Source of the DNA: Gemmobacter sp. 24YEA27
Lineage (GTDB): Bacteria; Pseudomonadota; Alphaproteobacteria; Rhodobacterales; Rhodobacteraceae
Assembly (NCBI RefSeq): GCF_030052995.1
Contig: NZ_JASJPW010000001.1
Span: forward strand, 864,501-928,500
Reading direction: 5' to 3'
DNA: 64,000 nt
In this document: in pieces, positions 26,968-35,689 of the stretch
How the letters are laid out: each line of letters starts with the position of its first letter
Position numbering within the stretch: position 1 is the first letter of the stretch
The notes under the pieces: model-generated
What the model saw: the letters and a program-made list of their open reading frames with translations, nothing else
Told to the model about the DNA's origin: nothing
Databases searched by the model: none
Position numbers and translations under genes: made by a program

Positions 26968-27911
26968 GTGATGAGCGCCGTGGCATCAGACAGTATCACG
27001 CTCAGCTCCCGGGGATTGTGGAAGGTATTCGGACTACGGCCCGGCCACTACTTTGACACCACCGGCTGCCAGATCGACCCAGAGGCGCTGGTCGCGCGCC
27101 TCAGGCAGGAGGGGCATATTCCGGGTGTGGCGGATGCCACATTCGATGTCCGCAAGGGCGAGATTTTCGTCATCATGGGGTTTCCGGGTCGCGGAAATCG
27201 ACGCTGGTGCGCTGCCTCTCGCGGCTGCCGGATATCGGACATGGGGTGCTGGAATTCGAAGGACGGGATCTCTCGCGCATCTCGGGGCGTGAACTGACCG
27301 AAATCCGGCGGCGCAAGATGGGGATGGTGTTCCAGAGCTTTGGGCTGATGCCGCATCTGACGGCACTGGAAAACGTCGCCTTCCCGCTGAAACTGCAAGG
27401 CGTAGCGAGAAGCCTCGCGCCGGACCCGGAACTGTGGTTCCTTGATGAGCCGTTTTCGGCGCTGGATCCCCTGATCCGGCGGCAGATGCAGGATGAATTC
27501 CTGCGGCTGCAGCCCCAGCTGAAAAAGACCATCATCTTCATCACGCATGACATTATGGAGGCCTGCCGGCTTGCCGATCGTATTGCGCTGATGCGGGGCG
27601 GGCAGATCATCCAGATCGGACCACCGGCTGAAATCCTGCTGCACCCGGCTGATGACTATGTCGCGCGCTTCACCGCCGAGGTGGCGTTGAGCCGGGTGAT
27701 ACGGGTGCGCGATCTGATGAGCCCCGGCGGGATATCGGGTGCCGCAGACGGCCCCGAGGTCGCGCCTGAAGCCTTGTCAGAGGCGCTTTTGCCCGATCTT
27801 GCCAGCGGGCAGCGGAAGTTCGCGGTCGCCGGCACGCGGGGAATGGTACTTGAGTCCGAATCGGTTCTGGCGGTGCTGCGGCGTGATGCCTCTGGCAGGG
27901 AGGAACTGTGA
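26968..27911 (+). pseudogene. proV: Decayed second ProV-type ABC ATPase (frameshift, broken Walker A, no ABC signature)
   Basis: The N-terminal frame (GTG 26968 or ATG 26971) reads SSRGLWKVFGLRPGHYF and VADATFDVRKGEIFVIMG, then loses frame near 27181. The downstream frame reads SGSRKSTLVRCLSRL, so Walker A has Arg instead of the last Gly (GSGKST to GSRKST). It continues RRRKMGMVFQSFGLMPHLTALENVAFPLKLQG, then jumps directly to ARSLAPDPELWFLDEP. Compared with the intact ProV in this window, about 45 codons are missing, including the LSGGQ signature. The C-terminal part (H-loop FITHDIMEA) is present. The frameshift alone could be a base-call error (TTT for TTTT), but the missing signature and altered Walker A show real decay. 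Confidence 0.85.
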
Positions 27912-28183
27912 TGCGGCATTTCACCCGGGAAGAGATGATCTGGGCGGGGCTCGGTGCAGCTTGGGCTGAACCAGACCATCATGGCGGCGCTGTCGATGAT
28001 GGTGATCGCGGCGCTGGTGGGCACGCGCGAGCTGGGCCAGCAGGTCTGTGTTGCCCTGTCAAAGGCCGATGCCGGAGCGGGGCTGATCCCGGGGGCATCA
28101 TCGCCGCCATCGCACTGGTCGCGGACCAGCTGTTGCGGGCGCCAGACGGCAGATCCGGAGGGAAATCCGGCGGGAAGACATGA
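27908..28183 (+). pseudogene. proW: C-terminal scrap of a ProW-type permease
   Basis: After a short ATG-started stub (MRHFTREEMIWAGLGA) the sequence joins directly to the C-terminal permease segment. In one frame it reads QLGLNQTIMAALSMMVIAALVGTRELGQQVCVALSKADAGAGLIPG; another frame then reads GIIAAIALVADQLLRA. Those are the last 65 or so residues of ProW. Everything before the final membrane segments is missing, so roughly two hundred or more codons were deleted. With the damaged proV just upstream, this is a collapsed betaine transporter cassette. Confidence 0.78.
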
Positions 28184-28208
28184 CGCAAAAGGGCAAGAGG
28201 AGGGTCAG

Positions 28209-28960
28209 ATGAACAGGATCTACGCTTTGTGGTCACATCCGCGGTCGATGTCGACCGCGATGGAGCGGGTGATGCGCGAGCGCGGGGACCTCGACTGCGC
28301 GCATGAGCCGTTCATGTATGACTACTATGTCCATCGCGCGATAAGGCAGATGCCGCATTTCGATGTCCGTCCGGATCACCCGGTCAGCTATCCCGCGATC
28401 CGCGACCATCTGCTGGCGCGGGCGGCGAAGGGCCGGTTTTCTTCAAGGACATGTCTTATTATGTGATGCCGCATATCCTGGCGGATGCGGCCTTTGCGCC
28501 GCATCTGGTCAATGCCTTCCTGATCCGCGACCCGCTGGCTTCGATCACCTCTTACTACAGGCTCGACCCGGAGGTCAGCCTCGACGAGGTCGGGCTCGAG
28601 GCGCAATGGCGTCACTACAGCGCGCTGAAGGCGGCAGGCCGGAACCCGGTTGTGCTTCGGGCCGAGGCGGTGCGCGAGGACAGTCGCGGCACGATGGCGC
28701 GGTTCTGGCAGGCGGTCGGGCTGCCATTTTCCGAACGTGCCTTCACCTGGCAGGATGAAAAGCCGAAGGACTGGGATCAGGTCGGCGGCTGGCATGGGGA
28801 TGTCAGCGCTTCAAAGGGGATCCGCCCGCTGAGCGCAACCGAGGCCGGGGAAGCGCGCACCAAATTTGACGCTCTCGCCCTGACGCATCCGCGTATGAAA
28901 CGCGATCTGGCGCATCATTTGCCCTATTATCAGAAGCTTCTGGCCGAAGCTTTGTGCTGA
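28209..28960 (+). pseudogene. Sulfotransferase-like P-loop protein, one frameshift
   Basis: About 250 residues are recovered from two frames. The first starts at ATG 28209, after GAGGAGGG, with IYALWSHPRSMSTAMERV, the 5'-phosphosulfate-binding loop pattern of sulfotransferases. The second frame resumes KDMSYYVMPHILAD and has LIRDPLASITSYYRL, the 3'-phosphate-binding Arg-Asp-Pro and Ser context. The break is at about 28430-28437 (GGGCCGGTTTTC); one extra C restores AKGPVFFKDMSYY exactly. Family members transfer sulfate from PAPS, but many bacterial homologs have unknown acceptors. It lies last in the amine-catabolism operon. A base-call error is likely. Confidence 0.72.
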
Positions 28961-29126
28961 ACTGGCGGGTCGCCGCGCGAATCGTCCTGGGGCGCAGAAA
29001 ATGCCTCTCCTTTGACCCATGAGAAGAGAATAATTCCCCTGCCGGGGCGCAAAGTCTGACTGGCCCCTTCCCTTGCCGCGCCTTGCCGGAATCGAGACTA
29101 TTTCGCCTGAAACCACAGGTGACCCC

Positions 29127-29507
29127 ATGTCTTACGCAGCCGGCCCGGCCAGAGATGCCGGTCAGTCTCCCCCCTCCGGCCTTGCGCGGAGCCTCGCGGA
29201 TCTGGCGCTGCGGCTGACCACGCGGCGGGCGGGGGATGGGGAGATCAGCCTGCCGCCCGGGCGCGAGCTCCGGCTGGCCTCGCCTGTCTGGTATGAGATC
29301 TGGTCGCGCGATGCGGCGCGGCTCGGGCGGCTGGGGGTTGCGGTCCTGCCCGAACAGATCGCCTCGCTGGCCTCTGACGAGCGGCAGGCGCTGGTCTCCG
29401 CTCAGCTGGCGCTGAGCGGGGCGGGGCCGGGGCTGCCAGACTGGCTGAAACCGGCGCTCAGCCGGGCCAGAGCGCGCCTGGAGATGCGGCTTTCCTGGCT
29501 CGACTGA
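29127..29507 (+). CDS. Hypothetical protein, 126 residues
   Basis: A high-GC frame from ATG 29127 to 29507 codes for a small basic protein rich in Ala, Arg and Leu, with no signal peptide or membrane span. It includes LARSLADLALRLTTRRAG, SPVWYEIWSRDAARLGRLGVAVLPEQIASLASDER and a Trp-ending LSWLD. Codon use matches its neighbours and the sequence is plausible for a soluble helical protein, but I recognise no family. The frame is open upstream to 29073. It is alone between the sulfotransferase-like gene and the convergent tauC. Confidence 0.5.
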   Translation: MSYAAGPARDAGQSPPSGLARSLADLALRLTTRRAGDGEISLPPGRELRLASPVWYEIWSRDAARLGRLGVAVLPEQIASLASDERQALVSAQLALSGAGPGLPDWLKPALSRARARLEMRLSWLD

Positions 29508-29521
29508 GCTCCTTCGCTGTC

Positions 29522-30358
29522 TCAGCTTTTGCCGATCCAGGGCAGGAAGCGCCGCTCCATCCAGCGCAGCAGGATCTCGGAGATCGTGGCCAGAGCCGAG
29601 ATCACGAGGATCCCCGCGATCACCATATCGGTCACCAGAAACTGCGCCGCCGACTGGATCATATAGCCAAGGCCCCGTGTTGCCGCGACCAGTTCAGACG
29701 CGACCAGCGTCGTCCAGCCCGCCCCGAGCGCGATACGCATGCCGGTAAAGATCGATGGAAGGGCCGCGGGCAACATCACCTCGCGGATCAGTTGCGCACG
29801 GGTGGCACCAAAGGTGCGGGCGGCGCGGATCTGGTTTTCGCCCGCGGCTTTGACGCCCGAGACGGTCGAGATCACGATGGGCGCCAGCATGGCGATGCCG
29901 ATCACGAGGATTTTCGAGCCTTCGCCAATGCCGCACCAGATGATGATCAGCGGCAGATAGGCCAGCGGCGGCAGCGGGCGGATGAATTCGACCAGCGGAT
30001 CGAGGATGCCGCGCCCGATCTTGGACGTGGCGATCAAAAGTCCGACCGGCACCCCGATCAGCATGGTGAAGAACAGCGCGGCAAAGACCCGCCAGAGGCT
30101 CGCGCCCATATGCTCCAGCAGCGTGGCATTGGCGTAGCCGTCAAAGGCCACCCGGGTCAGCGCCGCCCAGACCTTTGCGGGCGAGGGCAGGAACACGGGC
30201 GAGGCCCAGCCCGCCCAGGAGGTCAGTGCCCAGATCAGGATCAGCCCGCCGATGGTGGCCGTGCCCAGCAGCAGCCCCCAGGGCAGGCGCAGCTTTGGCC
30301 GGTCGCCCCTGGTGTGCGGCGTGCTGAGGGCGGAGGTATCTGCGGTATTGTCGGTCAT
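29522..30358 (-). CDS. tauC: Taurine-type ABC transporter permease TauC
   Basis: This 278-residue inner-membrane permease begins with a charged segment, then LLLGTATIGGLILIWAL. It has the EAA-type loop AAGENQIRAARTFGATRAQLIREVMLPAALPSIFTGMRIALG (G three residues after the A helix), then VTDMVIAGILVISALATISEIL. This matches TauC/SsuC. Its start overlaps the tauB stop by one base, and the order tauA-tauB-tauC on the minus strand is standard. It should form the transmembrane channel for aliphatic sulfonate uptake. Confidence 0.9.
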   Translation of the reverse strand: MTDNTADTSALSTPHTRGDRPKLRLPWGLLLGTATIGGLILIWALTSWAGWASPVFLPSPAKVWAALTRVAFDGYANATLLEHMGASLWRVFAALFFTMLIGVPVGLLIATSKIGRGILDPLVEFIRPLPPLAYLPLIIIWCGIGEGSKILVIGIAMLAPIVISTVSGVKAAGENQIRAARTFGATRAQLIREVMLPAALPSIFTGMRIALGAGWTTLVASELVAATRGLGYMIQSAAQFLVTDMVIAGILVISALATISEILLRWMERRFLPWIGKS

Positions 30359-31131
30359 CAGGCGGGCTCTTTCTCATAGATCGCGGCCAGCAGGCGTTCG
30401 CGGGCGGCGATAAAGCCGGGCTCGGATTTCAGGGCGCGCGGGTCTTCGCCCCGGATGAAGCGGCGGCCATAGTCATAGCTTTCCTGAAAGCTGATGCGGC
30501 CCGGATCCGGCGCAAGGACCACGACCGAGGTCGACAGAAACAGCGCCTCCTCGACCGAATGCGTGATCAGAAGCGCGCCGGTATGGCTCTGATCCCAAAG
30601 CTGAAGCAAAAGCTCATGCATCCGGTCGCGGGTCATGGCGTCAAGCGCGCCAAGGGGTTCATCCATCAACAGGAAATCCGGCCCCGAGGCCAGCGCGCGG
30701 GCAATCCCCACCCGCTGTCGCTGCCCGCCGGAAAGCTGCCAGATATGTTTGTCTTCCTGACCTTCCAGATGCACCGCCGCCAGCCAGCGCCGGGCGGTGG
30801 CCTCGCGCTCGTCCCGCGCCACCCCGGCCAGTTTCAGCGGCAGCGCGACATTCTCGACCACGGTGCGCCAGGGAAACAGCGCGTCATCCTGGAACACCAC
30901 CGCCCTGTCCGGGCCCGGCCCGGTGACAGGGGCACCGCCGATGCTGACCTGACCGGAACTGGGCTGCAAAAAACCGGCAGCCAGGTTCATCAGTGAGGTC
31001 TTCCCCGATCCCGACCGCCCGATGACCGAGATGAAATCACCCTGCGACAACGACAGGGTGACGTCTTTCAGCACCGGGGTGGCAGTGCCGGGATAGGTCA
31101 GGGAGATATGCGACAGGCTGAGAACAGACAT
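30358..31131 (-). CDS. tauB: Taurine-type ABC transporter ATPase TauB
   Basis: A 257-residue ATPase with Walker A GRSGSGKTS, the ABC signature LSGGQRQRVGIARAL, Walker B LLMDEPLGALD and H-loop ITHSVEEA. The D-loop GALDAMTRD is typical of the nitrate/sulfonate/taurine branch. It powers the TauC permease in the cytoplasm. It lies 73 bases after tauA. Confidence 0.92.
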   Translation of the reverse strand: MSVLSLSHISLTYPGTATPVLKDVTLSLSQGDFISVIGRSGSGKTSLMNLAAGFLQPSSGQVSIGGAPVTGPGPDRAVVFQDDALFPWRTVVENVALPLKLAGVARDEREATARRWLAAVHLEGQEDKHIWQLSGGQRQRVGIARALASGPDFLLMDEPLGALDAMTRDRMHELLLQLWDQSHTGALLITHSVEEALFLSTSVVVLAPDPGRISFQESYDYGRRFIRGEDPRALKSEPGFIAARERLLAAIYEKEPA

Positions 31132-31204
31132 GATGCGACTTTCAGAACGGCAAAGCCCGGCGCCGGGAAAGGCGCCGGGATCCGGGGCTTTTCGCCCGGG
31201 CGGA

Positions 31205-32191
31205 TTACTTCAGCGCGGCCTCGGCAAAGCCTTTGTTCACAAAGGCGCTGTAATCATCCTTGGCGGTCGCCGAACCCTGTTCCTGCAGGAAGGCGGCAGT
31301 GTTTTTGATGGCTGCCGCAGTGGCGCCGCCAAGGAAGGCATCTGAGGTCTGGTCTTTCAGCCCGGCAAAGACATAGCCCTTCAACAGCGCCGGCACGTCT
31401 GCCGCAGGTGCGCCGGTCAGCTCGGCGATCTTCTTCGCCGCGTCACTGTCGGCCCCCCAGGCGGCGGGGTCTTTGATATAGGCATCGGTCGCCTCGCCGG
31501 TCACTTTGACGAAAGCGGTGACGATTTCGGGATGCGCCTCGGCATAATCCTTGCGCACGATCCAGGCGTCAAAGGTCGGGCCGCCCCATGCTGCCACGTC
31601 AGAGCTGTCGGCCAGAACCGTGCCGCCGGTGGTCTTGATCTGGTTCAGCACCGGATCCCAGATATAGGCGCCGTCAATATCGCCTCGCTCCCAGGCGGCC
31701 GCGATTTCCTGCGGGCGCAGGTTCAGAAGGTTCACCTCTGAAGCCGGGATGCCCCAGTGTTTCAGCGCCGTCAGCAGCGAATAATGCGCGGTCGACACGA
31801 AAGGCGTCGCGATCTTCTTGCCCTTGAGGTCTTCCGGTTTCTCGACCCCCTTGACGGCCAGCGCTTCGGCTTCGGCGATATTGCCGACGATATAGATGGT
31901 CTCGATCGGCAGATCCTGCGAGGCGGCTGCGGTCAGCGGCGACGAGCCGACATAGCCAATGTCGATGGACCCCGCCGCAACGGCTGCGATGACATCGGCG
32001 CCGCCGCCGAACAGATGCCATTCGACATCGGCGCCGGTGGCGCTTTCATAGGTTTTGTCGGCCTGGGGCACGCGCGAGGGCTCGACGATCTGCTGCCAGC
32101 CGATCCGCAGCGTTTCGGCGAAAGCGGGCAGCGAGACGCCGGCAAGCAGGCCAGCAAGAGTCAGGGTGGTGGTCAGTTTGCGAAGGGTCAT
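31205..32191 (-). CDS. tauA: Taurine-binding periplasmic protein TauA
   Basis: The chosen ATG (complement 32189-32191) gives 328 residues with a signal peptide MTLRKLTTTLTLAGLLAGVSLPAFA, cleaved before ETLRIG. The body shows GWQQIVEPSRVPQADKTYESATG, FGGGADVIAAVAAGSIDIGYVGSSPLTAAASQDLPIETIYI, a region very close to TauA. The EPSRVPQADK loop and the IGYVGSSP loop line the sulfonate pocket. It should bind taurine or a similar sulfonate and pass it to TauBC. The open frame extends 48 bases upstream but lacks a ribosome site there. Regulation by a sulfur-starvation regulator is usual, but no clear CysB-type site is seen. Confidence 0.92.
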   Translation of the reverse strand: MTLRKLTTTLTLAGLLAGVSLPAFAETLRIGWQQIVEPSRVPQADKTYESATGADVEWHLFGGGADVIAAVAAGSIDIGYVGSSPLTAAASQDLPIETIYIVGNIAEAEALAVKGVEKPEDLKGKKIATPFVSTAHYSLLTALKHWGIPASEVNLLNLRPQEIAAAWERGDIDGAYIWDPVLNQIKTTGGTVLADSSDVAAWGGPTFDAWIVRKDYAEAHPEIVTAFVKVTGEATDAYIKDPAAWGADSDAAKKIAELTGAPAADVPALLKGYVFAGLKDQTSDAFLGGATAAAIKNTAAFLQEQGSATAKDDYSAFVNKGFAEAALK

Positions 32192-32450
32192 AATGGTCTC
32201 ATTCCGGGTTGTCACAGGCTGCCAGGGCGGCGTTTGCATGGGTCAAATCTGGCCGGGAAAGCCGTTTCAGGCCATTCTGAAGAGGCCACCGGTTAAAGCG
32301 AGCGCCATTTGCCGGCCCCGCGGGGAGGAGAAGAATATTCCCCTCCCCCGGTCAGCATCGCCTTTGAGGGGGCAGAATCAGCCGGTGTCGCCCAGTTTCC
32401 CGGCGCTCCGGTGTTTCAGGCGGTTGCGGTTTTGGTTTCACTCGATATAA

Positions 32451-32466
32451 GATGTAATAACATAAC
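32451..32466. promoter_or_regulatory. Candidate Zur (zinc uptake regulator) operator
   Basis: GATGTAATAACATAAC contains the inverted repeat ATGTAATAACAT, close to the alphaproteobacterial Zur box pattern (GATATGTTATAACATAAC). It lies 15 bases before the ATG of the COG0523 GTPase, an AT-rich patch in an otherwise GC-rich region. COG0523 genes are among the commonest Zur targets, so repression in high zinc is expected. This is by pattern only. Confidence 0.55.
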
Positions 32467-32480
32467 GTATTGAGGTCGCC

Positions 32481-33725
32481 ATGCCCGCCAGCCCCCATCC
32501 GAACCTGCCCCGCTCCGGAGATCGACGCCTGCCTGTGACCGTGCTTTCGGGCTTTCTCGGCGCCGGTAAGACCACGCTCCTGAACCATATCCTCAACAAT
32601 CGCGAGGGCCGCCGCGTCGCCGTCATCGTCAATGATATGTCCGAGGTGAATATCGACGCCGACCTTGTGCGCAGCGGTGCCGAACTGTCGCGATCCGAGG
32701 AAAAGCTGGTCGAGATGACCAATGGCTGCATCTGCTGCACCTTGCGCGATGATCTCCTGAGCGAAGTCCGGCGCCTCGCCGAAGAAGGCAGGTTCGACTA
32801 TCTGCTGATCGAATCAACCGGAATTGCCGAACCCCTGCCGGTCGCCGCGACCTTTGACTTTCGCGACAGTGACGGCGCTAGCCTTTCGGATCTGGCGCGG
32901 CTGGATACGATGGTCACCGTGGTCGATGCGGTCAATCTGACGGCGGATTTCTCAAGCCATGATTTCCTCGCCGATCGGGGCGAGAGCCTTGGCGAGGCTG
33001 ACACCCGCAATCTGGTCAGCCTGCTGACCGACCAGATCGAATTTGCCGATTTGATTGTCCTGAACAAGGCCGGGCTGGCGGGGCCGGTGCGTCTTGATCA
33101 GGCCCGCAAAATCATCCGTGCCCTGAACCCCGGGGCGCGGCTGATCGAGACCGATTTCTCGCGCGTTTCGCCCTCGGACATCTTCGATACCGGGCTTTTT
33201 GATTTCGACCGCGCCCATCTGCATCCGATGTGGGCGAAGGAGCTTTACGGCTTCGCGGATCACCAGCCCGAGACCGAAGAATACGGCATTTCCTCATTCG
33301 TTTACCGCGCGCGTCAGCCGTTTCATCCGCAAAAGATCTATGACCTGTTCAATGGCGATCTGCCGGGGGTGATCCGGGCGAAGGGGCATTTCTGGATCGC
33401 CTCGCGCCCGGACTGGGCGGTGGAATTCTCGCTTGCAGGCGCGATTTCAGGGGTCACACCACTGGGGCGCTGGTGGGCGACGGTGCCGCGTGATCGCTGG
33501 CCGACCCATCCCGAGGGGCTGGATCAGGTCATGCAGCATTGGGCCGAACCCTGGGGGGATCGCCGGCAGGAGCTGGTCTTTATCGGCGCGGGCATGGATG
33601 AGGCGGCGATCCGGGCAAGCCTTGATGCGGCGCTGATGCCGGAGGCCGGGACAGAACGGGCAGGGACGACCTGGGCCGATCTGCCCGATCCCTTCCCCGA
33701 CTGGTCCCGGCGCGAGGCGGTCTGA
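32481..33725 (+). CDS. COG0523 (CobW/P47K-family) metallochaperone GTPase
   Basis: This 414-residue G3E GTPase has Walker [16 protein letters not shown], Walker B ESTGIAEP, the metal-binding CxCC motif GCICCTLR and LNKAG in place of NKxD. The C-terminal CobW domain has [16 protein letters not shown] and a His-rich context. COG0523 proteins are thought to deliver zinc (or other metals) to client proteins during deficiency. The upstream Zur-like site and the neighbouring DUF1007/RcnA genes support a metal-homeostasis role. A cobalamin-related role (CobW proper) is less likely because no cob genes are near. Confidence 0.87.
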   Translation: MPASPHPNLPRSGDRRLPVTVLSGFLGAGKTTLLNHILNNREGRRVAVIVNDMSEVNIDADLVRSGAELSRSEEKLVEMTNGCICCTLRDDLLSEVRRLAEEGRFDYLLIESTGIAEPLPVAATFDFRDSDGASLSDLARLDTMVTVVDAVNLTADFSSHDFLADRGESLGEADTRNLVSLLTDQIEFADLIVLNKAGLAGPVRLDQARKIIRALNPGARLIETDFSRVSPSDIFDTGLFDFDRAHLHPMWAKELYGFADHQPETEEYGISSFVYRARQPFHPQKIYDLFNGDLPGVIRAKGHFWIASRPDWAVEFSLAGAISGVTPLGRWWATVPRDRWPTHPEGLDQVMQHWAEPWGDRRQELVFIGAGMDEAAIRASLDAALMPEAGTERAGTTWADLPDPFPDWSRREAV

Positions 33726-33728
33726 TCC

Positions 33729-34097
33729 ATGACGCGCAATCTGGTGACAAGCCTGCGCGGACGCGCCCGCCCGCGCCCGATGGAGCGGTTTGACCGCCTG
33801 CCGCCCGATCTGCGCTGCTGGCTGTCGCAGGCGGTGCTGCCCTGGAGCCCGCATTCCGCTCTGCGGCTCTGGACGCGGCTGCGGCGTGAAACCGGAGGAG
33901 ACCTTGCCCGGATGCTGGAACGGCTTAATCAGGCAGAACAGAGACTGATTTCGCGCGATGCGCCTGTCATCTGGGGTGGGCCACGCCAGGAAACGCCCCG
34001 ACCCGCCGGGACTGCAATTCCAGGGCTTGTTTCTGGCGGCGCGGCGTTCTGCCCGGATGATCCCTTGCGCAATGGCGCTGGTCTCACGGGGCGGTGA
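33729..34097 (+). CDS. Small basic protein, possibly DUF6525
   Basis: The 122-residue product is rich in Arg and Trp, starts MTRNLVTSLRGRARPRPM and has RFDRLPPDLRCWLSQAVLPWSPHSALRLW, then AEQRLISRDAPVIWG. It starts 3 bases after the COG0523 stop, implying co-transcription. The pattern resembles the short DUF6525-type proteins I associate with Rhodobacterales, but this is from memory and not confirmed. It has no membrane span. No function can be assigned. Confidence 0.55.
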   Translation: MTRNLVTSLRGRARPRPMERFDRLPPDLRCWLSQAVLPWSPHSALRLWTRLRRETGGDLARMLERLNQAEQRLISRDAPVIWGGPRQETPRPAGTAIPGLVSGGAAFCPDDPLRNGAGLTGR

Positions 34098-34133
34098 ATT
34101 GCGGCCGCCACGGGGCGGCGGGTATGAAGGAGT

Positions 34134-34787
34134 ATGGTCTTGCGGCTCCTCTCTCTCCTCGCCTGGCTCGCGCTGCCGCAGATGGCGCGGTCGCATCCGC
34201 ATGAATTTGTCGATACCGGCCTCACTTTCCGGTTCGATGATCAGGGATCGCTGGCGGCGGTGTCGGTCGAATGGGTCTATGACGACCTCACCTCGCTTCT
34301 GATCCTGAGCGATCTGGGCATGGATAGGGATGGCGACGGCATCCTGACGGCAGAAGAGGCGGAGAGGCTGAACGAGATGGCGACAAACTGGCCCGAGGGC
34401 TTCGACGGCAATCTCTGGCTGAGCCAGGGAGGCAGGCCGGTTGCGCTTTCGCGCCCGCAGGAGGGGGCGGCGGACCTATGGGAGGGGCGGATCCGCATGA
34501 CCCATATCCGCGCCTTGCCCGAGCGACGCGACCCGGCCGGCGGCGAAATCCGCCTCCAGGCCTATGATCCGTCTTATTACATCTTTTATGATCTGGCCGG
34601 AACGCCTGGCGTCCAGGGGCAACCTGGCTGCCGCGCCCGGGTTGAGCCCGCCGACAGTCGCCGCGCGCAACAGCTCTATGATGAGGCCCTCGCACAGCTG
34701 AGCGATGCAGAGCTGGAGGCCGGGACCTATCCCGAAATCGGCGGCGCCTTTGCCGATACAGTGCTGCTTGACTGCGAGACACCATGA
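34134..34787 (+). CDS. DUF1007 family secreted protein
   Basis: A 217-residue protein with a signal peptide (LLSLLAWLALPQMARS) then HPHEFVDTGLTFRFDDQGSLAAVSVEWVYDDLTSLLILSDLG, the DUF1007 opening. Residues about 62-74 read DRDGDGILTAEEA, an EF-hand-like calcium loop. ATG 34134 is only one base after GAAGGAG; the TTG at 34140 has a better spacing and may be the real start. DUF1007 genes commonly sit next to RcnA/NikO-type metal exporters, as here (overlap of four bases). It is likely periplasmic. Confidence 0.78.
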   Translation: MVLRLLSLLAWLALPQMARSHPHEFVDTGLTFRFDDQGSLAAVSVEWVYDDLTSLLILSDLGMDRDGDGILTAEEAERLNEMATNWPEGFDGNLWLSQGGRPVALSRPQEGAADLWEGRIRMTHIRALPERRDPAGGEIRLQAYDPSYYIFYDLAGTPGVQGQPGCRARVEPADSRRAQQLYDEALAQLSDAELEAGTYPEIGGAFADTVLLDCETP

Positions 34788-35670
34788 GGGGGCGGCGGTT
34801 TTTGCTGCCGGGGCTGGTTCTGCTGGTCTCCCTGATCGCGGTCGCGGTCTTTACGACGGGGCTGGATGACGGGTTGGCGCGCCGGCTGATCCAGGTCCAG
34901 CGTGAGTTTCAGAATGCGCTCGGTCAGTCGCTGCGGGCGCTTCGCGCCGGAGAGGCCGGGGCCGCGACCGGATTCCTGGGTCTCTGTTTTGCCTATGGCT
35001 TTTTTCATGCGCTTGGGCCGGGGCACGGCAAGGCGCTGATCGCCGGCTATGGTTTCGCAAGCCGCGCCACGCTGCGACGTCTCATCTGGATTGCCGGGCT
35101 TGCAGCGCTTGGCCAGGCGCTGGTTGCGATTGTGCTGGTCTATGGCGGGATCTGGATGTTCGAGGGCGCGCGCGACCGGATCGAAGGGCTGGCCATGGTG
35201 ATCGAGCCCCTCGCAATGCTGGCAATCGCCGGTCTCGGGGCCATGCTGTTGCATCGCGGGCTGCGGCGGTTGCGGCCCGCAATGGTCCATACGCATCATC
35301 ACCATGACGAGACCTGTGGCTGCGGCCATGGTCATGCGCCCGGCCCCGAACAGGTTGCCGCCGCCTCCGGCTGGCGCGAGGTTCTGGCGCTGGTGGCGGG
35401 GATCGCGTTCAGGCCCTGTACCGGCGCATTGTTCCTTCTGGTCCTGACCTGGAGGCTGGGGATCAACGGGCTGGGGATCCTTGGCACAATCGTGATGGCG
35501 GCGGGCACCTTCCTGATCACAGCGCTTGCGGCGACCCTCGCGGGCTGACCCGCCAGGGTCTGACGCTGGCCTTGCCCGGCGCCAGCCCGCGCCTCTTTGC
35601 GGCGGCCGAGATCGTGACCGGCGTGATCGTCATGATCCTTGGCCTGAGTACGGCGTTGAGGTTGCTTTAG
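34784..35670 (+). pseudogene. RcnA/NicO-family nickel-cobalt exporter, one frameshift
   Basis: About 295 residues are encoded in two frames. The first contains membrane segments FLLPGLVLLVSLIAVAVF, the family motif GPGHGKALIAGYG, a His-rich loop HTHHHHDETCGCGHGHAPG and IAFRPCTGALFLLVLTW. The second frame finishes LTRQGLTLALPGASPRLFAAAEIVTGVIVMILGLSTAL. The break is at 35541-35545 (CGCGGGCTGACC); one extra G restores AGLTRQGL. The His-rich loop and GPGHGK motif mark nickel/cobalt transporters of the NicO family. It overlaps the DUF1007 stop by four bases. A base-call error is likely. Confidence 0.8.
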
Positions 35671-35689
35671 GACAGCACCTCGCTGGACG

